Positions 45,301 through 53,104 of a stretch of 64,000 nucleotides of DNA are shown here, in pieces. Every line of letters begins with the position of its first letter. Positions within the stretch are counted from its first letter, which is position 1. Made by a program: the position numbers and the translations under genes. The stretch lies in assembly GCA_023451825.1 (NCBI GenBank), contig JAEXYA010000032.1:1-64000 (forward strand), read 5' to 3'. Below the pieces are notes generated by a model, which saw nothing but the letters and a program-made list of their open reading frames with translations, did no database searches and was not told where the DNA came from. The DNA is from Pseudomonadota bacterium. GTDB lineage: Bacteria; Pseudomonadota; Alphaproteobacteria; Rhizobiales; Xanthobacteraceae.

Positions 45301-48300
45301 CGCTTCACAAGCGCTCCCTCCGAACTCGTTCTCCGCTTCTTCGATCGACACGCCGACGGCCCCGCCGCCACCGGAATAGAATTCCCGATCGCCCAGTCGA
45401 AGCTGACCGGTCTGGCCGAGATTGAAATTCGCATCGTGTACGAGCCAGTGCCGGACGCTCCTTCCCCGAAATTCGCGCGCTGGCTGCACGTCATCTGCGG
45501 TAAGGAGGCCTTGAAGAAACCGCTTCCCGGCAAAGACCCGCTTGCGGGCTGGCTGCGGTTGCAGCTGAAGACCGGCGGGGATGCGACAATGACATTCGCA
45601 GATCCCGACGGCCAGAAAACGGACAATGTCGAAGCCTCTCTCGTGCTGCTCGCGCCGCGGCTCGCAGTGGGCGAGAAGCCCGCCTGGAATCACGGTCTGT
45701 CCGATGACGTTGAGGCGGTCGTCTCAACACCGCGCGTCGGTTACCTCGATTTCGAGCGATGGTTTGCCAATCGCGACCTCTACAAGCGGGCATTCAAGAC
45801 CGAACCGGAAGCAACGGATAGTCCGGCCGCCCAGTTCATGCATGCCCTTCTCACAGCCTACCTGATGCGCCATTTCGACTCGCGGCTGGCAACGCTGATC
45901 GACCGGCTGCCGGATCCGGCGGTCGAGGCCGTGCGGCTGGAGTTGACGGCGCTCGACCGGCTGACCGAGAAGGACCCAGGGCTTGGCGACGCCGCGACGC
46001 ACGACATTGCCGGTCGACTGGGTGCATTCGCAACGACTCTGAAGCCGAACATTCCCAAGGACGGCTGGACGCCGTTACGCCTTCGTACCATCCTGCTCGA
46101 ACCCTTGGACAAGCTGTTTCAGTTCCATCTCAAGCTCAGGCCCGGAAGCGGCTTCAACCTGCAGGAAAATGCAGGTCCAGAGGACTCGCGCAGCTTCGAA
46201 GCGTCGGTCCCCGCCGGCGTCGTCGCACGACTCTCGCTTGATGCATTGGTTCCCGGCGAGCATTTCATCGATAAGAACAAATACCCCTCGGTATTCGATC
46301 AGCGCCTAAAACAGTATGCGCTGCGCGAGCTGGTCAGTGGATACCTTACCTTCCCCGCCGCCGCGATCAGCATCGAGACAATGTACGACGATGAGCTCCT
46401 CTTTGCTTCGCCCGTCACAAAGGAAGGCAAGCAGAAGAACGAGTTCAATAAGCTTGCCATGGATCTTGTCGGGCGAATGATCGCTGTCGAAGGCATCGAG
46501 CGCGTGCGATCTTTCGAGTTGCGGACCGCCGCAGCCGTCCCGGCAGCCGACGCCGAAACCGAGGCGCGGCGCGAAGAACTGACGCGCCGCTGGCGAGTTA
46601 TCGACGCGATAGGCGTGACGACCCAGCAGTTCCGGTCCGGCGGTCGGCCAATCTATCACCACGTGAATCCACGCGCGCACCGGTATCAGATAGGCAACCC
46701 GGTCAAAACACCCGAAGAGCTGGCCAACGAGCCGGTAAAGCACCCTGCCCTTCGCCTCGGCTTAGACGACGAGCTGGCGCAGTTCGAACTCGAGGCGTTC
46801 TTCGACCGTCCGGATGTCGATGCCGATCCGGCCCTGCCACAGAAGCTCGCTCCCCTGCCCGCACGCACCAAGCTTCAGGAGCGCCATTGTGAGTCCGAGG
46901 CGGCCAGCTATTTCCGCCACCGCTTCATGCTGCGCTCGCGCTATGCCGGCGCGCTGGTCCCGCGGGACAAGCGCGAAATCAACGCATGGCCCACCCGGGG
47001 CCTGAAAACGACAGCGCACGGCTGGACGATGCGGGTCGCGATGCTCGCCGATCACACCCGCATGAAGATGACGCGCCCTCAGCTTCGAGCGTTGATCCCG
47101 CTGACCACGGCGCCAGGCGGCGAAGGCCGCGATGCGCCGGCGCCGCCGATTGTGGCCATTCTGCAGGAGCCCCCGTTCGCGGAAGGCGGACTCGCCGACC
47201 GCATCGCATCGGAGATCAAGACCGGCTTCGGTTACGGATTCAATGACGCCGCCGCCGAAACCGTCGAGATCCTCGATTCACGCAAGGAAGCCGGCCCCAA
47301 CCCGCATCTCGATTATCGCCCTCTCCAGGCGGACAGCGCACTTGGGCTGGTGCTGAGAAGCGAGGGTCCGATCGGCCTGACCTTCGACCAGGTGAATGCT
47401 CCCTCACCCGCGTTACCGAACGCGATGCTGCTGCTCAAGCCCGCAGTCCTGTTCGGCAAAGCACCAGGGTTCGAGGAATTTTTCACCGGCGTCGCGATGC
47501 GCCGCTATATCGAACCCGACTGGACCACGAACCCGTACATCAAGGGAGAAGAACTCGAAAAGGCGCTCGACGGCGAGCGTTGCTGGCGGATCAATCCGGT
47601 CACCAAGTCGCGCACAGAGGAGCAGAAGAAGGAAGCCCTGCTCCAGTTCAAGATCGAAGGTGAGTCCGAACCAAGGTCGCTCCTCGCCTACAGCAGCGAT
47701 GATGCAGGGATCGTCATCTTTGCATCGAAGCGAGCGATCGATGGCGTTGGCGGGCTGAAGGAGGCACTGGTGCCGATCGCACGGATCGCTGCGACGGAAT
47801 TCAACGGCCTCTCGATCCTGCACCAGCCGGTCGCCCCCGGCCGCTACGCCGCAGCGGTGTTCGTGCGCGCGAGATCGGCCAGAATCGAAAGCGGCGAAGC
47901 CAACGTCCCGCTGATTGTGGCCGGCTTCGAGTGGTCGCCAAACGAACCGGGCGCCGACAAGGATCAACCGCCATCGGTGAAACTCGTTGCAGGCGCAGAG
48001 ACCACGGCCTGCGCGACCGTGGCGAGCGCGGCGACGTTCCTGAGGTGGACCAAGACCAGCCGCGATTTCGATTACGTCCAGATCGCCGAGTTCGACAAGG
48101 ACTGGAATTGGAAGCCTCGCTCCACGCCGGCGCGCGAGATCGTTGCCGACCTCGACCATTCCACTCACGAATTTCTTACCTTCCGGCGCAACGGAGCAGC
48201 CAGTGCGGCTTGGTTGCTTCCCTCGACCTTCGCGAATCCTTATCCGCTCCATGTTCATCGCCACCTTAGCCTGATCACCTCGCGCTTCCTGAAGGAACTG

Positions 48301-49161
48301 GGCAGTCCGGCCGAGATCTTCTGCCGCACGTCGGCCGATCCCAAGGCGAAGCACGAACTAGTCACCTCGCAGGGTGCACTCAGGGACTCCGAGGGAAAGA
48401 TTTTCAAGCCGCAGGAGCAGATCGTCCGCGTTGTCGAATTCGAAACCCCGGCAGCCATTCTGTGCGCCGCCAATACGCCCGCGGTGCTCGACACCTACAA
48501 GCAGGCCTATTTCGACTTGGTTTCGACCGGTTTCAAGCTCGGTCGAGAGAAGGACCCGACGACGGGCAAGGAGAAACCTCCGGAAGGCAGCCTGCGCCTC
48601 TATTTCCGCTTCGTCGGACCGCCCTCGCATCTGTGGGATTTGAGCAAGCTCACGCTTCATCTCCGGCCGGCCACCGAGCTGGTCAACGGCCAGCCGAGCT
48701 CCGAGCCTTTCGCGATGGAGATCAAACTCAAGAATACCAAGCCGAAAAAGGATACGGATCCGAAGTTCGCTGTCGGCCTCGAGCTCAAGCTGGATCGTGC
48801 CGGCGACGGCAAGACGAAATATGAGGTTCGGTTGCTCCACTCAAACGGCTCGTTTGAAACGGCCGCGCTGGGAAAGGTGACGGGGGAGCCGTTCAAGCTC
48901 GAAGACGCCAGTAAGGACCAGCCCGGCTTTTTCGTCTCGATCGCCGAAGCGACCGGCGCCGGCGAGTTCTGGACCGACGTTTCACTGCTGCATTCGCCGC
49001 GGACCTTGTCGACCCATCCGCTCGATTTCGGATGGTTATTCTCGGCTTCCGGCGAGGGCGAACCCGCTGCCCATGTCGCGCCAGCAGGGCTCAGCACCAT
49101 GGTCGAGGCACAGGCGCGCATCGTTACGGTGTCTCCGCCGATACCGATCGTCAACCATTGA
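42379..49161 (+). CDS. Giant protein B of unknown family (2260 aa)
   Basis: It starts 2 bp after gene A with GAGGAA at the right distance, so translation is probably coupled and amounts are matched. No signal peptide is seen. The first 230 residues are beta-like (FHPDDATVPFAVNLSFEVAA). Residues about 250-600 are mainly helical (EKVRRLLKWFEERAASLM; ALLDLEQSIQDETGVEAAIL). The rest alternates beta-rich and Pro-rich stretches, with TLSTHPLDFGWLFSASGEG near the end. No repeats, known motifs or catalytic residues could be recognised. It has no obvious sequence similarity to protein A by eye. The codon use and GC content resemble the surrounding chromosome. A hairpin separates it from the caspase-like gene. 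Confidence 0.88.
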   Translation: MALPLQPIIHCVIDLEPAKFHPDDATVPFAVNLSFEVAAGDDADEGAAKEMFLNFLTSVQKVEFHLYQLKNNDPADLQLETFGTLTQVSEPAPPGDPSQLHDWLEKQKPASGGARYWTTDAVWSPGRAVEVDSATATHRLRAAQAWNAPVAHRFGLTHVVRVPANIAKEISVVVLPYLMKEAVPQPTVTGKAIDGSTSILPESVFDFSYDAKGKIGPVVCRTTVVRKTEVDLDPSQIDPSLSQDGFLKVDPDAEKVRRLLKWFEERAASLMSANPALSSRATSVTDAPFEKLFGLYVDQVTVGEGDKKEIVDVFHWGSLVWYVVAKLTSALDNLVIGLLKPVSRPAGGKLASDRTSEGEILAPLVPLLLDRLAKITESAKLNDDALDAEKITAAIRTAIADSPLIAIPTKTNANAELIRALRQVYGIDRPSTAANTPVGDARELIAEILERYAGTNGTELPVRARQYAAAIRDESVLQVSRALLDLEQSIQDETGVEAAILKVIQSAQKPGGASVAHRIAEEYLKEIKQASTPETQAAVTAEVDQAFIAYRNLLESPFNGAEAVRRAAGSAFVRNLLDFAKIPRSGEDSSVILVNGAEQSAFHARRFGAPAETAACFDPLIAALVIPDRNMLALRPPMMAPPEKTPEQLIQKHLEEAFADAIAPIRSVDDPAARFIPDSMPQPLAVQIAANIDGSAIDTFTKHFNGIAVAIRRLDSPDATDRWAHAHLADLYWGPEPEKVDLENSEPPDVNAALHPMLPAISDGRGAMFIEYEGFPFADPAFDARIVEQEGAVRDTRTPFYRQTPHRPMYPSGGGATPIFSQVPRLAYGRRFETFSFITTNAGTLPLALQRKACNPPETLPAASLWMPDPNIIAPTAEPPLVGFANYQRRTAIAQMAVVEQVKGARPRRIGAPIEGVVPLAEDYRRVAFKAAADAPAVHDIFRETNGTGKMIVDKFDPEAKKLPSPSTWRISDIRFTSAPSELVLRFFDRHADGPAATGIEFPIAQSKLTGLAEIEIRIVYEPVPDAPSPKFARWLHVICGKEALKKPLPGKDPLAGWLRLQLKTGGDATMTFADPDGQKTDNVEASLVLLAPRLAVGEKPAWNHGLSDDVEAVVSTPRVGYLDFERWFANRDLYKRAFKTEPEATDSPAAQFMHALLTAYLMRHFDSRLATLIDRLPDPAVEAVRLELTALDRLTEKDPGLGDAATHDIAGRLGAFATTLKPNIPKDGWTPLRLRTILLEPLDKLFQFHLKLRPGSGFNLQENAGPEDSRSFEASVPAGVVARLSLDALVPGEHFIDKNKYPSVFDQRLKQYALRELVSGYLTFPAAAISIETMYDDELLFASPVTKEGKQKNEFNKLAMDLVGRMIAVEGIERVRSFELRTAAAVPAADAETEARREELTRRWRVIDAIGVTTQQFRSGGRPIYHHVNPRAHRYQIGNPVKTPEELANEPVKHPALRLGLDDELAQFELEAFFDRPDVDADPALPQKLAPLPARTKLQERHCESEAASYFRHRFMLRSRYAGALVPRDKREINAWPTRGLKTTAHGWTMRVAMLADHTRMKMTRPQLRALIPLTTAPGGEGRDAPAPPIVAILQEPPFAEGGLADRIASEIKTGFGYGFNDAAAETVEILDSRKEAGPNPHLDYRPLQADSALGLVLRSEGPIGLTFDQVNAPSPALPNAMLLLKPAVLFGKAPGFEEFFTGVAMRRYIEPDWTTNPYIKGEELEKALDGERCWRINPVTKSRTEEQKKEALLQFKIEGESEPRSLLAYSSDDAGIVIFASKRAIDGVGGLKEALVPIARIAATEFNGLSILHQPVAPGRYAAAVFVRARSARIESGEANVPLIVAGFEWSPNEPGADKDQPPSVKLVAGAETTACATVASAATFLRWTKTSRDFDYVQIAEFDKDWNWKPRSTPAREIVADLDHSTHEFLTFRRNGAASAAWLLPSTFANPYPLHVHRHLSLITSRFLKELGSPAEIFCRTSADPKAKHELVTSQGALRDSEGKIFKPQEQIVRVVEFETPAAILCAANTPAVLDTYKQAYFDLVSTGFKLGREKDPTTGKEKPPEGSLRLYFRFVGPPSHLWDLSKLTLHLRPATELVNGQPSSEPFAMEIKLKNTKPKKDTDPKFAVGLELKLDRAGDGKTKYEVRLLHSNGSFETAALGKVTGEPFKLEDASKDQPGFFVSIAEATGAGEFWTDVSLLHSPRTLSTHPLDFGWLFSASGEGEPAAHVAPAGLSTMVEAQARIVTVSPPIPIVNH

Positions 49162-49189
49162 AGCGGCGCCATTCCAAATTGGCGGCGCT
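49162..49189 (+). other. Hairpin between giant gene B and the caspase-like gene
   Basis: AGCGGCGCCATT (49162-49173) and ATTGGCGGCGCT (49178-49189) pair in 10 of 12 positions around a CCAA loop, directly after the stop of gene B. No T-run follows. It may reduce read-through or protect the upstream mRNA, so the protease could be made in lower amounts. Confidence 0.5.
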
Positions 49190-49215
49190 CAACCATCAGC
49201 ATAGTGGGGTCATTG

Positions 49216-49905
49216 ATGGCTACATACAGCATTCTTTCGCTCGGCTCGCGGCGCGACGCCAAGCAATTCCGGAAGGGCGCGGCCGGGAAGCTCAGCCTGA
49301 CCGAGGGTGCCGTCGTCACCGGCGCCAAGCCATCGCTTGCTGAGATCAAGACACTTTTCCGTCGCAGTGACGATGTTCTGTTTCTGGCCGGTCATTACAG
49401 CACGACGCTTTACAATCAGGACCAGACGATCCATTTGTCGTTCGCCAACGACAAGCTGACGATTAAGTACGACGGGCAAGTGACCGAACTCGTGCGCGGC
49501 ACTGGCTTCAAGCAGACCGGCCCTAAGCTGGTCATCTGGGGCGGCTGCAGTGTCTGCAGCTCGGATACCACTACCGCCACGATGCGCGCCCTGTTCGGCC
49601 CCCACGTCATGATTGGCTGGATTGGCGAGACCGGCTGGGAAATCACCGACATAATGTTCGGCGGCAAAGGCAACGCCAACACCGGCAGCGAACCTTTGCC
49701 GACCTACGCAACACCTAATTACTTCGAAGAGCTGGGAGGCTCGATTGCGGACGCCACAAAACTATGGAAGGCTTGGTTGAAAGTCGCCAACGGCATTCCA
49801 TGGGGCAATGCTCCGAACAACGGCGGCCCTTACATCGACCGTTTCTGTACAATCGATAAGAGCGGCACTAAGCACCTGCCAGCCGGTGGCGAAGCGATGA
49901 TGTGA
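49216..49905 (+). CDS. Stand-alone caspase-like (clan CD) protein
   Basis: The protein has 229 residues from the ATG at 49216, with GGGG 6-8 bases upstream. Two motifs of the caspase/CHAT/gingipain fold are visible in the right order: DDVLFLAGHYST with His60 after a hydrophobic strand, and KLVIWGGCSVCSSD with Cys111 after the next strand. MIGWIGETGWEI then forms a following strand, as in related proteins (vIGwtg-like). His60/Cys111 would be the catalytic dyad; Cys114 is nearby. There is no signal peptide, membrane segment or second domain. As the last gene of the operon with giant proteins A and B, it may cleave one of them or a cell protein on activation. The fold assignment is from motifs only. 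Confidence 0.75.
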   Translation: MATYSILSLGSRRDAKQFRKGAAGKLSLTEGAVVTGAKPSLAEIKTLFRRSDDVLFLAGHYSTTLYNQDQTIHLSFANDKLTIKYDGQVTELVRGTGFKQTGPKLVIWGGCSVCSSDTTTATMRALFGPHVMIGWIGETGWEITDIMFGGKGNANTGSEPLPTYATPNYFEELGGSIADATKLWKAWLKVANGIPWGNAPNNGGPYIDRFCTIDKSGTKHLPAGGEAMM

Positions 49906-50547
49906 CCGAAAGTCGCCACTCCTCAAATTGGCCGCCCCCAAATCAACCACGGGGCGGAGTGAGTATGTTGAGAACGACCTATATTTCTTGGGCTTCTTTG
50001 GTCGGACGAGTGGCGATCTTGGCATGGACCTGACGTCACGCAGCGATTCAAGCCTAGGTTCGATTCCGGTCAAAGCGAATGCCCGGGCCGAAGTGGGGCA
50101 GTGTGTACCTGCTGTTGGCGAGCTCGCCGCGACAATGAGGCCTTGAATCCACTACTTCACTGGCTTCTTGGATACATCTTCGACACCGTGCGTGCCAATC
50201 AACCCGCGGAACGTATGGCCATGTTTACCGACGAGATTAGCACATCGCTCGGTTCGACGAGATGCTGAAGGCGAGTGGCCGGGACACCGCGTGAGCCCGT
50301 GGACGATCTGGCAAGATCGGTCCAGATCATCTCCATCTATGGTGTAGCTGGTGTCCGCACGCTGATTTAAAAGCTATTTCAATCACATAAGAGTTCGCAG
50401 TTTTATTCTGAATGGCGCGCCAAATGCGGCGAAGCTCCGTAATTGCCGTTTCTCTGTTCATGAGACGAACGCCCCCCAAAAGTCCTGACTGTATCGTCAA
50501 TCAGGTACATCTTGGTGTTGAACCAGACGGTTCACAGGCAGACGTCG
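49906..50547. other. Gene-poor region behind the caspase-like gene
   Basis: A perfect 7-bp hairpin CCGCCCC / GGGGCGG (49932-49957) lies just behind the stop and may end the operon, though without a T-run. GTCGCCACT (49911-49925 area) recurs inverted as AGTGGCGAT near 50010. The sequence around 50060-50080 (GGTTCGATTCC) looks slightly like a tRNA T-arm but does not pair properly. Frames are short and broken, and no gene is supported. Confidence 0.4.
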
Positions 50548-50883
50548 TTATGATGGATCTCTGACGTCCCCGTCGACCGCCTCGCTTGCGCTCTTCTGTT
50601 TGTTGCGCAGCCGTTCTTCCTGGACCCTGATGTTATGCATCAGCGCAGTCAGGCGCCGTCCAGTGATCGGCTGGCCGTCCCCCTGCGTGACGCCCTGCGC
50701 GGCAAGGCCGGCGGCAATCTCGGTCCAGGTCGCACCGTCTTCGCGATGCATTCGCTCCAACTCATGACGATTCTTCCGAATGATTTCGGTCGCACCTGAT
50801 TTAACTTTTCCGATCGGCGAGTCCTGCCGCTCGGCCTTCAGCGATTTCACGTAATCGCGCAAACGTTCCAGATCGATACTCAT
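50548..50883 (-). CDS. Small helix-turn-helix-like protein (111 aa)
   Basis: The protein is all-helical and charged. A coiled N-terminus (MSIDLERLRDYVKSLKAERQ) is followed by ATWTEIAAGLAAQGV...ITGRRLTALMHNIRVQE. That pattern, W-x-x-I-A-x-x-L-x-x-x-G, a gap, then T-x-x-R-x-x-x-x-x, resembles the helix-turn-helix of resolvase-type or plasmid regulatory proteins. I recall similar small proteins near mobile DNA in rhizobia but cannot name a family. It would bind DNA, which is inference. The start at 50883 is plausible. Confidence 0.65.
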   Translation of the reverse strand: MSIDLERLRDYVKSLKAERQDSPIGKVKSGATEIIRKNRHELERMHREDGATWTEIAAGLAAQGVTQGDGQPITGRRLTALMHNIRVQEERLRNKQKSASEAVDGDVRDPS

Positions 50884-51407
50884 AAGCCCGGCAATAATGT
50901 TGGTTTCTTAAAACGTCACTTCCGCATTCGACGAATAGGTCCTGCCAATCCGTTATATCGGACAGGAGCATTCGATTCAAAATTGCGGATCGACGACGCG
51001 ATTCGTTAGGTTTTCTAAGGACGCCACTGAGATTGAGTGGCCTTTGAAAGATCTTGATCGATATTATTCTTCGCAAATTAGATTCGATTGAAAAGAACTA
51101 CGTTGATCGTAGTGGCCGCATAATCCGCACGACCTCAACGCGTAGCTGCAGCGCCATACGATCACTGCAGACCACACACATACCACACAAACAATGCGAA
51201 CGACCCTATCCATGTTGCCGCACCGCGAGCACAGCTGGCCGACGCACGTCCATCGCTGCGCACATCGCGTCGCCTTGCGCGCATCAACTGACAAATCAGC
51301 AAACAAGACTTTCGCGCAGCCTGCCTGACTGGCTCCGCACAAGCTTCGCTTGCTACGCCGCTGCTACTGATCGCATTTCATCGCTCGCAGCCAACACAAG
51401 AATCTCT
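50884..51407. other. Intergenic region with unusual composition (524 bp)
   Basis: An open frame continues upstream of the gene at 51408 across this region, but its translation is rich in Ser, Arg, Thr and Cys and looks non-coding. The stretch 51150-51260 is rich in CA and AC steps (ACACACATACCACACAAAC). No repeat array, tRNA or terminator is seen. Confidence 0.4.
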
Positions 51408-52244
51408 ATGATGATGTCACCGACGACATCCGATTCTCGATCTAAGACTGTGGACAACAAGGATGTCGCACAGGCGCGCGGTGCACGCAAAGCACCTGCC
51501 GAGCGCCCACATGTCGCCGCTGCCGCAGCGATCGACGAGATGCTTGCGAGTGAAGCCCGCGCAAGCCTTCGGCGAACGCGCGATGCGCAACGCGAAATCC
51601 AACCGAAAGTAAAACTACGCGTCAGCGTGCCACCGGCCCGCATCGTCGCAAAGCCGTTACAATCGGCGGCCTGGAAGGCCCCGTTCTTCTCGCTCGCGCT
51701 AGTTGTCGGTCTATCGACGCTGACATCAGCGGGCGGCATCGCCTATCTGTTTCTAAGACCGCAGGTGACGCGCACTGCTTCCGAGACGGAGCTCCGCAAC
51801 CTTCGAGATTCGGTCGCTCAGCTACGCCGGCAAGTCGCCGAACTATCTTCGAGCACCGCCAATATCCGCTCAGCGAACTCACCACAGCCAACTGTCGAGC
51901 GCGTGGCTTCGCGACATGTCGAGCGCGAACCATTCGCGCAACGCACAGGGACCACACGTCCCACAGGCGATATCTACGCGAGCGCCGCAACGACGGCGGC
52001 GCCGGAATTCACGGGCTCTGTGCAAGCAAAAGCAGCAGGGATCGTGAGCACGCCCCGCGTGACGATCGAGGGCTGGAACATTCGACGAGTCTATGATGGC
52101 GCCGCTGTCCTCGAAGGAAAAGCTGGAATCATTGAAGTCTCGCCAGGACAGGACGTTCCAACACTCGGCCGGATTCAAGAAATCAGCAATGATCACGGGC
52201 GCTGGCAAGTGATCACCAGCATCGGAGTCATCGTCGGCAAATAA
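51408..52244 (+). CDS. Single-pass membrane protein with C-terminal beta domain
   Basis: The protein has about 278 residues, starting at one of three consecutive ATGs (51408-51416). A basic, cytoplasmic N-terminus (about 1-95) is followed by one membrane helix (APFFSLALVVGLSTLTSAGG), a coiled coil (LRNLRDSVAQLRRQVAELSS), a low-complexity linker, and a compact C-terminal domain with VTIEGWNIRRVYDGAAVLEG and VPTLGRIQEISNDHGRWQVIT. This C-terminal pattern resembles a small beta domain seen in rhizobial membrane proteins of unknown role and, faintly, PilP-like secretion/pilus parts. It lies near the flagellar cluster, but any link is speculative. Confidence 0.65.
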   Translation: MMMSPTTSDSRSKTVDNKDVAQARGARKAPAERPHVAAAAAIDEMLASEARASLRRTRDAQREIQPKVKLRVSVPPARIVAKPLQSAAWKAPFFSLALVVGLSTLTSAGGIAYLFLRPQVTRTASETELRNLRDSVAQLRRQVAELSSSTANIRSANSPQPTVERVASRHVEREPFAQRTGTTRPTGDIYASAATTAAPEFTGSVQAKAAGIVSTPRVTIEGWNIRRVYDGAAVLEGKAGIIEVSPGQDVPTLGRIQEISNDHGRWQVITSIGVIVGK

Positions 52245-52299
52245 GCCGCGCGTCTTGAACCGAGCAAACCATCAGCAACGCAGAGGCAGGAAGCTAGCG

Positions 52300-52719
52300 A
52301 TGCAACGGACTAGAAGTGAGTGCGATGCCGACCGATACAGCATCCATTCGACCGGCACTGTGCGTGATGTGACAGCTTGCGACAGCAGTCGCCGTCGACG
52401 CGCCGAACGCTCCAGGAACTTGCGCGCATTCACGATCGATATTCCTGATCTCGCAGACCATTTCCCGGACGTCGTGCAAATCTCTCACGCACGCATGTCA
52501 CCGATGATGCAGCGATCGATCGGGACGTTTTTGTCCACGCATATGACAGCCAGACAATTTTCCACTGTGCATTTTCGAAATGTGCAAGCACGCATCACAT
52601 CGTCGCAGGCCATGACGCGAATTATCCACTTGTTCGTTCAAGCAGAACGCGCGATTGGCGTTGACGACTCTTTGCAAATCTTCGCGGGTCAACTACTTGA
52701 TGATGAGGTAGCATCTTGA
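52300..52719 (+). CDS. Unrecognised small protein (139 aa)
   Basis: The ATG at 52300 is preceded by AGGAAG at good spacing, which is why it is preferred over a TTG 15 codons earlier. The N-terminal 50 residues are Arg/Ser-rich. The rest has even hydrophobic spacing (FTIDIPDLADHFPDVVQI, MTRIIHLFVQAERAIGVDD). No motif, signal peptide or membrane helix is seen. It may form an operon with the membrane protein upstream. Odd codon use makes it uncertain that it is expressed. Confidence 0.4.
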   Translation: MQRTRSECDADRYSIHSTGTVRDVTACDSSRRRRAERSRNLRAFTIDIPDLADHFPDVVQISHARMSPMMQRSIGTFLSTHMTARQFSTVHFRNVQARITSSQAMTRIIHLFVQAERAIGVDDSLQIFAGQLLDDEVAS

Positions 52720-53104
52720 CGTATTGAGTAAGGTGATTCCAACACTGTTCGGATCCGAGGGATCGGTGACACGCCAAACCATTTTGCTTGGCAGCAACGA
52801 TTTCTCTTCCGATCTTGGTGAACACTGAGCGGCGAAGCATGAGACGTCATCTCGCGCTTCGAATGAGAGGGAGCTCTCTGACCTATCAATCGAGCGAGTA
52901 ATCTAGAAGAGGCAGCCGACCGCATCATTTGTTTCACGCCCGGTAAAAGCGACCCGGATCTCGAAGCAAAGTTGGCCAGCTTTCAAACAAGCTTCCTCGA
53001 TTCTCTCCCAGTAACTGTTGTGTTGCGTCTTCAAGACAAAAATGGGGCGAGTACGCCTAGTTCGACCCCATGACGACATTCAGGCGAACACGCAGGGGAT
53101 TAAT
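52720..53104. other. Upstream region of ftcR (385 bp)
   Basis: No full gene is seen. From about 52890 to 53070 a plus-strand frame without a start codon encodes a protein-like stretch (ADRIICFTPGKSDPDLE...), which could be a gene remnant. The ftcR ribosome binding site AGGGGA lies just before 53105. Confidence 0.35.

Noticed and set aside
34649..49161. Giant genes as a phage tail or contractile injection system
   Set aside because: No sheath, tube, baseplate, spike or AAA+ ATPase genes are present. A long helical region alone does not make a tape measure.
50055..50085. A tRNA-like T-arm (GGTTCGATTCC) as the second attachment end of an island
   Set aside because: The flanking bases do not form the 5-bp stem, and they do not match the 3' end of tRNA-Arg at 33781.
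51054..51407. Upstream extension of the membrane protein gene from 51054
   Set aside because: The extra 118 residues are rich in Ser, Arg, Thr and Cys with no domain, and they cross a low-complexity CA-rich stretch. The ATG cluster at 51408 fits better.
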